A stretch of 64,000 bases of DNA from Mycobacterium sp. (lineage in GTDB: Bacteria; Actinomycetota; Actinomycetes; Mycobacteriales; Mycobacteriaceae). The notes under the pieces were generated by a model. That model made no database searches. It was given only the letters and a program-made list of their open reading frames with translations, and was not told the origin of the DNA. Made by a program: the position numbers and the translations under genes. This document shows positions 45,426 through 55,343 of the stretch, piece by piece. Location: contig RXJD01000010.1 in NCBI GenBank assembly GCA_003987775.1, positions 154,593-218,592 on the forward strand, in the 5' to 3' direction. Within the stretch, counting starts at the first letter, position 1; each line of letters opens with the position of its first letter.

Positions 45426-45599
45426 ACAGCCAGGATGATGCTGGGCTACGCCGGACCCGAGGGCGCGGCCATTAACGGCGACGAGGAGACTGTTTCTGAG
45501 CGCCTCGATGAACTGGCCGCGGCGGGCGTCGGCGTGTTTGTCGGAATTGTCTTCGACCCGTCCCGAGAGGTGCCTGAACGGAGCGTTCGTCGCTGCTAA
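45426..45599 (+). pseudogene. Gene end, possibly LLM-type oxidoreductase C-terminus
   Basis: 58 codons ending at the stop 45597-45599, with LGYAGPEGAAINGDEETVSERLDELAAAGVGVFVGIVFDPS. The GDE-xx-V-xx-RL-xx-L-xx-AGV pattern is what the last helices of LLM F420 enzymes usually look like. The rest of the gene is missing and no start is credible. Family assignment is tentative. Confidence 0.45.
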
Positions 45600-45642
45600 T
45601 GAGGGACCAGAGTGCCCAAAACGGACCTGGGAAGGAACTGGC

Positions 45643-47877
45643 ATGACAGCAGAAACCGGGACAGCGTTGCGGATCTGCCCGCTGTGCGAGGCGACCTGCG
45701 GCCTTACATTGACCATCGTCGACGGCAGGGTGGTCGGTGCTCGCGGCGACCGTGATGACGTGTTCAGTGCGGGTTTCATCTGTCCGAAGGGCGCGAGCTT
45801 CGGCGAGCTCGATAACGATCCCGACCGGTTGACCGGGCCCCTCGTCCGGCGTGAGGGAGTGCTGACCGAAACCAGCTGGGAGGAGGCCTACGCGGTCGTC
45901 GCAGACCGCCTGGGTGAGGTTATTCGCGAGCACGGCGGCCCATCCGTCGGCGTCTACTTCGGTAATCCGAGCGCACACACCGTCGCGGGTAGCCTGTACG
46001 CGCCGTTGGTCATTCGCGGTCTTGGCACCCGGCAGGTGTACAGCGCGAGCACGCTCGATCAGATGCCCAAGCACGTCGCGCTCGGCCTGATGTTCGGCAG
46101 CCCGGTCGCGTTCACGGTGCCCGATCTCGATCGCACCGACTATCTGGTCATCATCGGCGCCAATCCATTGGTGTCCAACGGCAGTTTGGCCACCGCCCCC
46201 GACTTCCCCGGTAAGCTGCGTGCGCTGCGTAAACGCGGGGGCAAGCTCGTCGTCATCGATCCCGCCCGCACGCGGACGGCCGAACTGGCTGACCGCCACC
46301 TCGCACCGCGACCCGGCACCGACGCCGTATTGCTGTTCGCCATCGTGCACGCGCTTTTCGAAGAGGGCCTTGTCGCAGAAGACCTCGGCGGAATCGCGCA
46401 GCACGTCAACGGCGTCGACGAAATCCGCGCACTGTCCGATGAATTCGCGCCGGAGGCTGTCGCTTCGCACTGCGGAATATCCGCTGATGACATTCGCGTG
46501 CTGGCCCGCGAGATAGCGGCGGCGCCGACTGCGGCCGTGTATGGCCGAATGGGTACCTCCACCGTGGAATTCGGTGCGATTGCCAGCTGGCTGGTAGACG
46601 CAATCAACATCCTGACCGGAAACCTCGACCGACCGGGCGGAGCGATGTTCCCGCTCGGCGCGACGGCGCCCACACCCCGCCCGCCGAAACCGGGCCGAGG
46701 GTTCCGAATCGGGCGTTGGCACAGCCGAGTCTCGGGCCACCCCGAGGTGATGTCGGAGCTTCCCGCCGCCGCGCTCGCCGAGGAGATCGACACCGCGGGG
46801 GAGGGTCAGATCAAGGCGATGATCACGATCGCCGGAAACCCCGTATTGTCGGCGCCCGACGGCGATCGGCTCGACCGCGCGCTCGACAGCGTTGATTTCA
46901 TGCTCAGCATCGACCCCTACCTCAACGAGACCACCCGTCACGCCGACGTGATCCTGCCGCCGCCCCCGCCGGCGCAGAGCGCCCACTTCGACTTCGCGCT
47001 CAACAACCTCGCGGTGCACAACAACGTGCGCTACTCACCGCCCGCTCTGCCGCTGGACGCACGGCCCGACGAGCCGGAGATCCTGTCGCGCATCGCACTG
47101 ATTCTCTATGGCCTGGCACCGGACGGCGACGTCGCGTTGGTTGACGATCAGGTGATTGCGACGACGTTGACCAAGGAGGTCGCCGACGCGGACTCACCCG
47201 TCGCCGGACGCGCGGTCGACGAATTGACCGCGATGCTTGCCCACGGCCCCGGCTACGAACGACGCCTGGACATGATGCTCCGGCTCGGGCCCTACGGCGA
47301 TGCCTTCGGCGCCAACCCCGACGGGCTCACTCTGGAACGGCTCAAGGCCGCGCCGCACGGCATCGACTTAGGTCCGTTGCAACCACGCCTTCCCGAGGTA
47401 CTCCGAACCCAAACGGCGCGAATCGAACTCGCGCCCGAGCCGCTGATCGCCGACGTGGCGCGGCTGCGCGACTCGGTCGGGCTCCGCCAAGGCCCGTTCA
47501 TGCTGATCGGCCGGCGCCATCTTCGCTCCAACAACAGCTGGATGCATAACGTGCCGGCGCTGTCAGGCGGCACCAACCGCTGCACCCTGCAGATCCATCC
47601 GGACGACGCCGCCGACCTCGGGCTCAGCGATATTGCGGTGATCAAGGGCCCGGGCGGTGACCTCATTGCTCCGGTCGAGGTGACCGATGCCATGCGGCGG
47701 GGCGTCGTCTCGCTGCCGCATGGGTGGGGACACGATCGCGGCGGCACGGGGCAGAAGCTCGCGGCAAGCCAGCCCGGTGTCAACGTCAACCAACTCAACG
47801 ACGGCACTCATCTCGACCCGCTATCAGGCACGGCCGTGCTCAACGGCATCCCGGTCGACATTGCCCCTGCGGGCTGA
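45643..47877 (+). CDS. Molybdopterin-dependent oxidoreductase (bis-MGD family)
   Basis: 744 residues. Cys12, Cys15, Cys19 and Cys47 make the 4Fe-4S site (ICPLCEATCG, FICPKGA). Later segments LDQMPKHVALGLMFG, DYLVIIGANPLVSNGSL, KLVVIDPARTRTAELADRHL and the C-terminal cofactor domain SNNSWMHNVPALSGGTNRCTLQIHPDDA, PHGWGHDRGG, VNQLNDGTHLDPLSGTA are typical of the DMSO reductase superfamily. No electron-transfer or membrane subunit is nearby, so it is a single-subunit enzyme. The substrate is unknown. ATG at 45643 with GGAAGGAAC upstream. It is not closely related to the reductase at the left edge. Confidence 0.88.
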   Translation: MTAETGTALRICPLCEATCGLTLTIVDGRVVGARGDRDDVFSAGFICPKGASFGELDNDPDRLTGPLVRREGVLTETSWEEAYAVVADRLGEVIREHGGPSVGVYFGNPSAHTVAGSLYAPLVIRGLGTRQVYSASTLDQMPKHVALGLMFGSPVAFTVPDLDRTDYLVIIGANPLVSNGSLATAPDFPGKLRALRKRGGKLVVIDPARTRTAELADRHLAPRPGTDAVLLFAIVHALFEEGLVAEDLGGIAQHVNGVDEIRALSDEFAPEAVASHCGISADDIRVLAREIAAAPTAAVYGRMGTSTVEFGAIASWLVDAINILTGNLDRPGGAMFPLGATAPTPRPPKPGRGFRIGRWHSRVSGHPEVMSELPAAALAEEIDTAGEGQIKAMITIAGNPVLSAPDGDRLDRALDSVDFMLSIDPYLNETTRHADVILPPPPPAQSAHFDFALNNLAVHNNVRYSPPALPLDARPDEPEILSRIALILYGLAPDGDVALVDDQVIATTLTKEVADADSPVAGRAVDELTAMLAHGPGYERRLDMMLRLGPYGDAFGANPDGLTLERLKAAPHGIDLGPLQPRLPEVLRTQTARIELAPEPLIADVARLRDSVGLRQGPFMLIGRRHLRSNNSWMHNVPALSGGTNRCTLQIHPDDAADLGLSDIAVIKGPGGDLIAPVEVTDAMRRGVVSLPHGWGHDRGGTGQKLAASQPGVNVNQLNDGTHLDPLSGTAVLNGIPVDIAPAG

Positions 47878-48143
47878 TGAGTAGGCGCTTCGCTCACGCA
47901 GCCGATGGTGGGCGCACGATACAGAGTGGGTCGCGATTCAGATTCGCGTGGCGAGGCAACGCGCCCAGGCGCAATGAACGCTCTGCTCATGTGGTCTCCG
48001 GCGGTGACTGGCTGGCGCTCGCCGAGAAATTCGGCTTGACGTCGCAGCTGGAAGACATAGCCACCCGTTGAGCGCGATTGCGGGTGGCCGCGCCAGCAAA
48101 GGGTTGCTTGCACTGCCGCAGCACGGGTACCCGCATGGGCACC

Positions 48144-50690
48144 ATGACCGAAACGTCCTACCGAAGCATCGATGACATCGACCCGTGCGTGCGTGTTTAC
48201 GGCACGCGGGTTCACAATCTACGAGGGATCGACCTCGTGGCACCTCGTGACGCATTGGTCGCGTTCACCGGCATCTCTGGATCCGGGAAATCGTCGCTGG
48301 CGTTCGGGACCATCTATGCCGAGGCCCAACGCCGCTACTTCGAATCGGTCGCTCCGTACGCCCGTCGCCTGCTCCTACCAACGGGCGCACCAAAGGTGGA
48401 TGACATCACCGGGCTGCCGCCCGCCGTCGCGTTGCAGCAGCGTCGTGGCTCGGCGACCTCGCGGTCGACGGTCGGCACCGTTACCACTCTGTCGAATCTG
48501 TTGAGGATGCTGTTCTCCCGCGCCGGAACCTACCCTTCGGGGGCCACAGAACGACTTGACTCCGACGCCTTCTCCCCGAACACCGCGGTCGGGGCGTGCC
48601 CGGAATGTCACGGGCTCGGGCGAATCCACCGGATGACCGAAGAGACACTCGTGCCAGACCCGTCGCTGAGCATTCGGGAGGGGGCCGTGGCAGCCTGGCC
48701 AGGGGCCTGGCAGGGACAAAACCTGCGCGACATCCTGATCACGCTGGGCTACGACATCGACAAGCCATGGCGGAAACTCCCCAAGCGGCAACGCAACTGG
48801 ATATTGTTCACCGACGAGCAGCCGACAGTCGAGATCGATCCGACGCAGCATCCCGTGCAGGCCGACTATTACTACAACGGCACGTTCACCAGCGCTGAGC
48901 GTCATGTCCGCCACACGTTGGCCAATTCGCACAGCGCGAAAATGCGCCGCCGCGTGCTGCAGTTCGTCGACAGCGTCGACTGCCCGCTGTGCGACGGATC
49001 CGGGCTCAGGCCCGAAGCGCTGAAAGTGACATTCGCCGGCCGCACAATCGCGCAGTACGCGGCGATGCCGTTGACCGATCTGGCAGAGACGCTGCGCCCG
49101 ACGGCATCTCGCAGCGATGCCGCTGCCGCATACGAGTCGGCGGAATCCGGCGAGCTCACGGAAGTGGCGACCATGATCGCCGCCGACCTGGTCGCACGCC
49201 TGCAAATACTGATCGATCTCGGCCTCGGCTACCTCACGCTCAGCCGCCGCACGCCAACCGTCTCACCCGGCGAACTGCAGCGCTTGCGGCTGGCTACCCA
49301 ACTGCGTGCCGGCCTGTTCGGCGTGCTCTATGTGCTCGACGAACCGTCCGCCGGACTCCACCCCGCCGACGCCGAGCCACTGCTCGATGTACTCGATCGG
49401 CTACGGCGGGCGGGCAATTCGTTGTTCGTGGTCGAACACGACATGGACGTGGTCCGTCGTGCCGATTGGATCGTCGACGTCGGACCCGGGGCCGGCGAGT
49501 TGGGCGGGCAGCTCCTCTACAGCGGCCCGGTAGCGGGTCTGGCGGACGTCGAGGAATCGGTCACTCGCAGATACCTTTTCGGCGGCTCGGAGCGGGCGCC
49601 ACGTCCGCCCCGCGCGCAGTCCGGGCGATTGCGACTTCGCGATATCTCCTTCCACAATTTGAGAGACCTCGACGTCGATCTGCCCTTGGGTCTGTACACC
49701 GCCGTCACCGGAGTCTCCGGTTCAGGTAAGTCGACGCTGGTGGTCAAGGTCCTCGGCGATGTCGTGAACAGCCATCTCGGAACGGCACGTGCGGCCGAGT
49801 CCGCCGAATCCGACGACGACGAAGCCGGCAGTGAGGTCATCGATCTTGATCGCGACGCGAGCGTGGGTGTCAGGGCAGACGGAGTCGAGGAGATCGACCG
49901 ATTGGTAGTGGTCGACCAGCGCCCGATCGGGCGGACGCCGCGCTCGACGTTGGCGACCTATACCGGATTGTTTGATGCCGTGCGCCGTGAGTTCGCCGCG
50001 ACCGCCGCGGCGCGTCGACGCGGTTGGACCGCGGGCAGGTTTTCCTTCAACGTGGCGGACGGCCGCTGTCCCACCTGTCAGGGGGAGGGGTTTGTAGCGG
50101 TCGAATTGTTGTTTCTGCCAGGCACATACGGCACCTGTCCGTCGTGTCGTGGCGCGCGGTACTCCGACGAGACACTCGAGGTGCGCTATCGCGACAGGAC
50201 GATCGCCGACGTGCTCGCGATGACGGTCGATGAGGCCTTCGAGTTCCTTGCCGACGTCGCCAGCGCATCGCGGAGCCTGACCACGCTGCGGGAGGTGGGG
50301 CTGGGTTATCTCCGTCTTGGACAGCCCGCGACCGAGCTGTCGGGCGGTGAGGCGCAGCGGATCAAGCTCGCCTCCGAATTACAGCGACCCCGGCGCGGGC
50401 ATACCCTCTACGTCCTCGACGAGCCGACCACAGGGCTACATCCGGCCGACGTGGATCTGCTCGACGCGCAGCTGCATCGTCTGGTCGAGGCGGGCAACAC
50501 CGTCGTGGTGGCAGAACACGACATGCGCATGGTCGCGGGCGCCGACTGGGTGATCGACCTTGGTCCCGGCGCCGGCAGCAATGGTGGCAGGGTGATTGCG
50601 GTGGGCCCGCCACGAACGGTGGCAAGGGCCGAAAACAGTCGTACCGCACCTTATCTCGCGAAGTGGCTGGCGCAGTCTGCTATCGCCTGA
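48144..50690 (+). CDS. UvrA-like excinuclease subunit lacking the UvrB-binding domain (UvrA2 type)
   Basis: 848 residues, against about 970 for housekeeping UvrA. Two ABC ATPase halves: Walker A ISGSGKSS near 39 and VSGSGKST near 528, second signature LSGGEAQRIKLASELQ and Walker B LYVLDEPTTGLHP. The left signature is altered to VSPGELQRLRLA. Zinc knuckles CPLCDGSGLRPEAL and CPTCQGEGF..CPSCRGARY are kept. After STVGTVTTLSNLLRMLFSRAGTYP the protein passes directly to GACPECHGLG, so the UvrB-contact region of about 130 residues is absent. Such UvrA2/DrrC-type proteins are tied to drug tolerance or DNA protection. An acidic insert (about 550-590) follows the second Walker A. An in-frame ATG at 48135 is an alternative start. 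Confidence 0.88.
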   Translation: MTETSYRSIDDIDPCVRVYGTRVHNLRGIDLVAPRDALVAFTGISGSGKSSLAFGTIYAEAQRRYFESVAPYARRLLLPTGAPKVDDITGLPPAVALQQRRGSATSRSTVGTVTTLSNLLRMLFSRAGTYPSGATERLDSDAFSPNTAVGACPECHGLGRIHRMTEETLVPDPSLSIREGAVAAWPGAWQGQNLRDILITLGYDIDKPWRKLPKRQRNWILFTDEQPTVEIDPTQHPVQADYYYNGTFTSAERHVRHTLANSHSAKMRRRVLQFVDSVDCPLCDGSGLRPEALKVTFAGRTIAQYAAMPLTDLAETLRPTASRSDAAAAYESAESGELTEVATMIAADLVARLQILIDLGLGYLTLSRRTPTVSPGELQRLRLATQLRAGLFGVLYVLDEPSAGLHPADAEPLLDVLDRLRRAGNSLFVVEHDMDVVRRADWIVDVGPGAGELGGQLLYSGPVAGLADVEESVTRRYLFGGSERAPRPPRAQSGRLRLRDISFHNLRDLDVDLPLGLYTAVTGVSGSGKSTLVVKVLGDVVNSHLGTARAAESAESDDDEAGSEVIDLDRDASVGVRADGVEEIDRLVVVDQRPIGRTPRSTLATYTGLFDAVRREFAATAAARRRGWTAGRFSFNVADGRCPTCQGEGFVAVELLFLPGTYGTCPSCRGARYSDETLEVRYRDRTIADVLAMTVDEAFEFLADVASASRSLTTLREVGLGYLRLGQPATELSGGEAQRIKLASELQRPRRGHTLYVLDEPTTGLHPADVDLLDAQLHRLVEAGNTVVVAEHDMRMVAGADWVIDLGPGAGSNGGRVIAVGPPRTVARAENSRTAPYLAKWLAQSAIA

Positions 50691-50726
50691 GAAGCGGACG
50701 CGTATGTGTCTTCGACGCCTCCGCAA

Positions 50727-50756
50727 GGACGGCCGTTCAGCTGCTGTGCGCCGTCC
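50727..50756. terminator. Stem-loop between convergent genes
   Basis: GGACGGC (50727-50733) pairs with GCCGTCC (50750-50756) around a 16-base loop, between the ends of the uvrA-like gene and the MTB12-like gene. No U-run follows, as usual in mycobacteria. Confidence 0.4.
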
Positions 50757-50772
50757 GCGCCGAAAGACGAAG

Positions 50773-51297
50773 TCAGTGCCCTGCGACGGCCTGCACCAGC
50801 ATGGTCGCCGATGGGCTCGACAACACCCAGTTACCGTTTTGATTGACGAACATGAGGGGCTTCGTGACCGGTGCCGGCAGCTTTGGCCCTGAGACGGCCA
50901 CGTCGGACATCACCGTAGCCGGACCGTTCTGTTGGATGTTGGAGACGGCAAACGACAACGGGAGCTGCCCGTTGCGATATGCCACTCTCAGCTCGTGATC
51001 CATCTCATGGCCCTCACCCGACCCGATGCCGCCTTCGACGAGGCCATCTTTGGTCCGGTATGACACGCCCGGATTGGAAAGGTCATTGAGGATGCCGGTC
51101 AACTGGTCAGTGGTCGGCAGGTTCAGTGCCGACGCGGGTTGCGGATCCTGCGGTAGCGGCGCGCCGGTCGAGACCAGTTGCACCTGAGGCGGATTCGAAG
51201 GCGCGATGCCCGCTGCGTCGTATGCCAGCCCGGTGACACCACCACCAACGACGGCCAGTGCAGCTGCGCTGAGCGCAACGGATTTCATGGACTTCAC
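50773..51297 (-). CDS. Secreted MTB12/CFP2-like low molecular weight antigen
   Basis: 174 residues from the GTG at 51297 (RBS AGGGGGGA); an ATG at 51288 is possible. Sec signal peptide followed by GAPLPQDPQPASALNLPTTDQLTGILNDLSNPGVSYRTKDGLVEGGIGSGEG and DVAVSGPKLPAPVTKPLMFVNQNGNWVLSSPSA, which parallels Rv2376c (MTB12/CFP2) from end to end as I remember it. It is an extracellular protein of unknown biochemical role and a T-cell antigen in M. tuberculosis. It is a paralogue, as the surroundings are not those of Rv2376c. Confidence 0.88.
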   Translation of the reverse strand: MKSMKSVALSAAALAVVGGGVTGLAYDAAGIAPSNPPQVQLVSTGAPLPQDPQPASALNLPTTDQLTGILNDLSNPGVSYRTKDGLVEGGIGSGEGHEMDHELRVAYRNGQLPLSFAVSNIQQNGPATVMSDVAVSGPKLPAPVTKPLMFVNQNGNWVLSSPSATMLVQAVAGH

Positions 51298-51530
51298 GGT
51301 TCCCCCCTGTTTTCGCACGGACGTGCGGGACCGTTTCCCGCATCTGTATGCCGACAACTTCTGCTGGGCACATCGTGCATCAATATGACGGTCCAAAACT
51401 GCTCTGCCTCAATCGGTATCAGGCTGTTAGGGAACTGTAGTGCGGCTGCTCATCCCCGACGCATGGCGAAAACACCGATTCGTGGGGGCGTAAGGGGGTA
51501 GACCCCGACCCGTGATAGCCGTGTGCGACG

Positions 51531-53510
51531 TCAGGGCTGACCGGCGCCCCCGTCATTGCTGTTGCCAACCGCGCCGTGCCCGCCGGATCCGCCGAGGCCA
51601 GCGGTGCCGCCGTCACCTCCGCTGTTGACGAATGCACCACCGTTGGCGCCGAGGCCAGCCGTCCCTCCACCGGCACCGTCGGTGCCGGTGCCACCGGCGA
51701 ACCCGTTCGGGGAGATCACGACGCCGCCGCCACCGCCGCCACCACCGGTGCCGCTGCCGCCACTACCCCCGGCGCCGAAAGCACCAGTCAAACCCAACGG
51801 AATGTGGGCCGCGGAGCCACCGTTGCCTCCGGCTCCCGCGTTGCCTCCGGCGGTGGCGGCTGCCCCGCCGCCGCCTCCGCCTCCGCCCGCAACTCGATTT
51901 GTCAGCGCAGCCACTGCAGTACCGCCCGCGCCGCCGCCGCCCCCGGCGCCGCCCGACCCGCCAAGGGCACCCGTCCCGCCACCGCCACCGTCGCCGCCGT
52001 GCCCGATGGCTACGGTGTTGCTGCCGTTTACGGTTGTCGCGTTGCCCCCGGTGCCGCCGGTGCCCCCGGTGCCGCCGGCGCCGTCGCCGCCGGCGTAGGC
52101 GCCGCCGCCACCGGCGTGGCCGCCACTCCCGCCGGCTCCGCCGCCACCCCCGCCGCCGCCGAAGACCGCGTTACCACTGGCTGTGCCGGTCTGGCCGGCA
52201 CCGCCGGTACCGCCGGTGCCGCCGTGACCCCCGCCGCCGCCGGTGCCGTTGACGCCGCTGCCGCTGGAGTTGCCGCCGGCCCCACCGGCGCCGCCGTTGC
52301 CACCGTGGCCACCTATGCCGGCGTAGCCCTTGGAAAGGGCGCCGTCGGCGGCGCCGCCGGTACCGCCCGTGCCTCCGCCGCCCCCGGTGCCGCCCCCGCC
52401 ACCGGCGCCGGCCTGCCCGAGGAACCCGCTAAACAACCCTGCGACGGATCCGTTCGCAGCGCCGCCGGCCCCACCAGCACCGGCGTCACCGCCATCGCCA
52501 CCAACACCCCCGCTGCCCCCGATCAGGGTGGGCAAGTTGTTGACGCCGTCTGCGCCGGTGCCGCCGTTCCCGCCCGCGCCGCCGTTGCCGCCGATGCCTC
52601 CCGCCCCGCCGGCCCCGCCGAGCAGGGCCTGGTTCGCGCCGCCCGCACCACCGTGGCCGCCGGCTCCGCCATGCCCGCCGTCCGCGCCAGCCCCGATCAC
52701 CGGGCCTGGAGGGAGTAGCCCGCCATACCCGCCGGTGCCACCCACGCCGCCGGCACCCCCGGCACCGCCGAACAGCGAGATCAGTTGCCGGTTAGCTCCG
52801 CCGGCCCCTCCATCCCCGCCATGCCCGCCACCCCCGAACGGGCCGGTGATGCCGTTGCCGCCGGCCCCGCCTGCCCCGGGCGCACCCCCGCCGATCCACC
52901 CGTTGAGTCCTCCCGCCCCGCCGTTTCCGCCTGCCGGACTGGAGATGGGCTTGCCGTTTCCACCGGCCCCGCCGTCACCGCCGTGGCCCCACAAGCCGGC
53001 CGATCCGCCGGCCCCGCCGTCCTTCCCGAGCGCGCCGGACCCACCGTTGCCGCCGTTGCCGATCAGCCACCCGCCGTCGCCGCCGGCCTGCCCGGTTCCC
53101 GGCGCCCCATCGGCTCCGTTGCCGAACAGGGGACGACCCGTCAGCACTTTGACCGGGTCGTAATTGAATAACCCGGTGGTCTGGATTTGACCGACCAGGC
53201 TCGTCAGCGGGTCCGCAGCGGCCGCCGCGTTGGCCGCCTCCGCGGTCGCATACGCCCCCGCGCCCGACGTCAGCGTCTGAACGAAGTGCTCGTGAAACAG
53301 CGCCGCCTGCGCGCTGATCGCCTGATAGTGCTGGCCACAGGCGCGGAACAGCTCAGAGATCACAGACGAAACCTCATCTGCACCCGCCGCCAGCACCACT
53401 GTCGTCGAGCCTGACGCCTCTGCAGCGGCAGCACGGAGCGCCGACCCGATGCTGCCCAAATCCGCCGCAGCCGCACCCACCAGCTCCGGTGCCACGCTCA
53501 TAAACGACAT
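51531..53510 (-). CDS. PE_PGRS family protein
   Basis: 659 residues. The PE domain ([24 protein letters not shown]) covers about 1-95 and ends with YATAE, the ESX-5 YxxxE signal. A 24-residue linker carries [17 protein letters not shown], and the remaining 510 residues are PGRS. The C-terminus is repeat, with no separate domain. It is divergent from the next PE_PGRS gene; the two share a 300-base promoter region. The ATG at 53510 is followed directly by the PE motif. Confidence 0.95.
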   Translation of the reverse strand: MSFMSVAPELVGAAAADLGSIGSALRAAAAEASGSTTVVLAAGADEVSSVISELFRACGQHYQAISAQAALFHEHFVQTLTSGAGAYATAEAANAAAAADPLTSLVGQIQTTGLFNYDPVKVLTGRPLFGNGADGAPGTGQAGGDGGWLIGNGGNGGSGALGKDGGAGGSAGLWGHGGDGGAGGNGKPISSPAGGNGGAGGLNGWIGGGAPGAGGAGGNGITGPFGGGGHGGDGGAGGANRQLISLFGGAGGAGGVGGTGGYGGLLPPGPVIGAGADGGHGGAGGHGGAGGANQALLGGAGGAGGIGGNGGAGGNGGTGADGVNNLPTLIGGSGGVGGDGGDAGAGGAGGAANGSVAGLFSGFLGQAGAGGGGGTGGGGGTGGTGGAADGALSKGYAGIGGHGGNGGAGGAGGNSSGSGVNGTGGGGGHGGTGGTGGAGQTGTASGNAVFGGGGGGGGAGGSGGHAGGGGAYAGGDGAGGTGGTGGTGGNATTVNGSNTVAIGHGGDGGGGGTGALGGSGGAGGGGGAGGTAVAALTNRVAGGGGGGGGAAATAGGNAGAGGNGGSAAHIPLGLTGAFGAGGSGGSGTGGGGGGGGVVISPNGFAGGTGTDGAGGGTAGLGANGGAFVNSGGDGGTAGLGGSGGHGAVGNSNDGGAGQP

Positions 53511-53810
53511 GGTGTCCCCTTACATCGGCGCGATAAGACCTCACACAACGCTTGAGCAGGGGCCTGCTCGCGTCGGTGATCTGATGTTGCCGCAGGCAAC
53601 GCGTGCGCAGCAGAGGCCGAAATACCCACATTGCCCCGTTGCCCCCGACCGCGACCGCTATCGCGTGCGACGGACCCGGCTTTGTCGGCCAACACGTCAA
53701 TCCCGTTCGCAAAACTTACGTAGTCAACTACTCAAGCCCTCAGCGATATGCCTGGATACGGTCTGCTTTCGAGCAACCGGATGGCCAACGACGCGGGAGC
53801 GAGGACAGCA
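53511..53810. promoter_or_regulatory. Shared promoter region of two divergent PE_PGRS genes
   Basis: 300 bases with the palindrome GTAGTCAACTAC at 53720-53731 (perfect 5-base arms). It is 80 bases before the rightward gene and 210 before the leftward one. No coding frame is credible here. Confidence 0.5.
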
Positions 53811-55280
53811 ATGTCGTATGTATTTGCGGTACCGGAGTCGGTGAGCTCGGCGGCCACGGACATGGCGCGGATCGGTTCCATGCTGCGCACCGCACATGCG
53901 GAGGCGGCGGCCTCGACGAGCACCGTCCTCAGCGCCGCCGCGGATGAGGTTTCGGCCGCGATCGCCTCCCTGTTTTCCGGCTACGGGCAGGAGTATCAGG
54001 CGCTCAGCGCCCGGATGTGGGCGCTTCAGGACCAGTTCGCGGCGGCTATCACGGGCGCGGGGGCCGCCTATGCCGCGGCCGAAGCGGCCAACGCAAACCC
54101 ACTGGAAGCCCTCACGCAAGGCGTGCTGAACGTGATCAATGCCCCCACCAACGCGTTGCTGGGCCGTCCGCTGATCGGCAACGGTGTCGACGGCGCCGCC
54201 GGGACCGGCCAGAACGGCGGACCGGGCGGGCTGTTGTTCGGCAACGGCGGCAACGGCGGTTCGGGGGTTGCCGGTGGCGGAACCGGCGGGCGCGGCGGTG
54301 ATGCGGGGCTGTTCGGCGACGGTGGCCGCGGCGGAGCCGGCGGAACCGGGGTGACCGGGGTTCAAGGTGTCGACACCGTCACGCGCAACGGGGGCGTTGG
54401 CGGGATCGGCGGTCGGGGAGGGGCGGGCGGCACCGGCGGGCTGTTGGGAGGCAACGGCGGTGCGGGCGGAGCGGGCGGCGCCGGCGGCTGGGGCGGTTAC
54501 GGCGCCACTGCTCCGAATGCGTTCGTTGCCGGCGGCACCGGGGGCAACGGTGGTGCCGGGGGTATGGGCGGGGCCGGCGGGGTGCACTTATCCCCGTTCG
54601 GCCTGGACGGCGCCGCAGGCCAGATGGGCGACGGTGGCCGTGGTGGTAACGGCGGCAGCGGATCCATCTACGGTGGCACCGGGGGCCTCGGCGGTGATGG
54701 GGGAGTCGGAGCGACCGGCGGTCGCGGCGGCGACGGTGGCAGCGTCGGCGCCGAAGCAAGCGGCATCAACAACACCAGCGTCGCCGGCGGTAACGGCGGC
54801 CACGGCGGCACCGGCACGGCAGGCGCCGGTGGGGCCGGCGGCAACGGTGGCAGTGCATTCATCAGGGCGGGCGGAGGAACCGGAAACGCCATCGGCGGCC
54901 AGGGCGGGGCCGGCGGCAGCGGCAGTACCGTAGGCGGCGCCGGCGGTGACGGGGGACCCGGCTCACTCATGGGATATAACTATGGCCCCGGCGGCGGCAG
55001 CGGCTACGCCATCGGCGGAGCCGGCGGTACCGGCGGGACCGGGCCGATAGGTGGTCATGGCGGTGACGCCGCTTACGCATTGAACTGGGGTAGCGGAACC
55101 GCCACCGGCGGCAACGGCGGTTACGGCGGCACTGGCAACCCCGGGCACGGCGGAAGCGGCGGTGACGGCGGCGACGCCCAGGCGACCACTCTGGCCAAAG
55201 CCTCCGCGGGTTTTGCCGGTCTCCCCGGTACCGGGGGAGGCGGCTCAGCCGGCAAAGCGGGAACGGCCAGCCAACTCTAG
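53811..55280 (+). CDS. PE_PGRS family protein
   Basis: 489 residues from the ATG at 53811 (GAGGA 6 bases upstream); the frame is open to 53748 but the PE domain starts at SYVFAVPESVSSAATDMARIGSML. The ESX-5 signal reads YAAAE. Linker GRPLIGNGVDGAAGTGQNG, then PGRS with several less regular inserts (for example around VTGVQGVDTVTRNGG and GYNYGPGGGSGYAIGG). It ends in a short SAGKAGTASQL tail. Confidence 0.95.
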   Translation: MSYVFAVPESVSSAATDMARIGSMLRTAHAEAAASTSTVLSAAADEVSAAIASLFSGYGQEYQALSARMWALQDQFAAAITGAGAAYAAAEAANANPLEALTQGVLNVINAPTNALLGRPLIGNGVDGAAGTGQNGGPGGLLFGNGGNGGSGVAGGGTGGRGGDAGLFGDGGRGGAGGTGVTGVQGVDTVTRNGGVGGIGGRGGAGGTGGLLGGNGGAGGAGGAGGWGGYGATAPNAFVAGGTGGNGGAGGMGGAGGVHLSPFGLDGAAGQMGDGGRGGNGGSGSIYGGTGGLGGDGGVGATGGRGGDGGSVGAEASGINNTSVAGGNGGHGGTGTAGAGGAGGNGGSAFIRAGGGTGNAIGGQGGAGGSGSTVGGAGGDGGPGSLMGYNYGPGGGSGYAIGGAGGTGGTGPIGGHGGDAAYALNWGSGTATGGNGGYGGTGNPGHGGSGGDGGDAQATTLAKASAGFAGLPGTGGGGSAGKAGTASQL

Positions 55281-55343
55281 GTCAGGTAGTGGCCGCTATT
55301 GAAACGGCGCCTCAGTGGCAAAGCCCATACGGCGCAGGCGACC

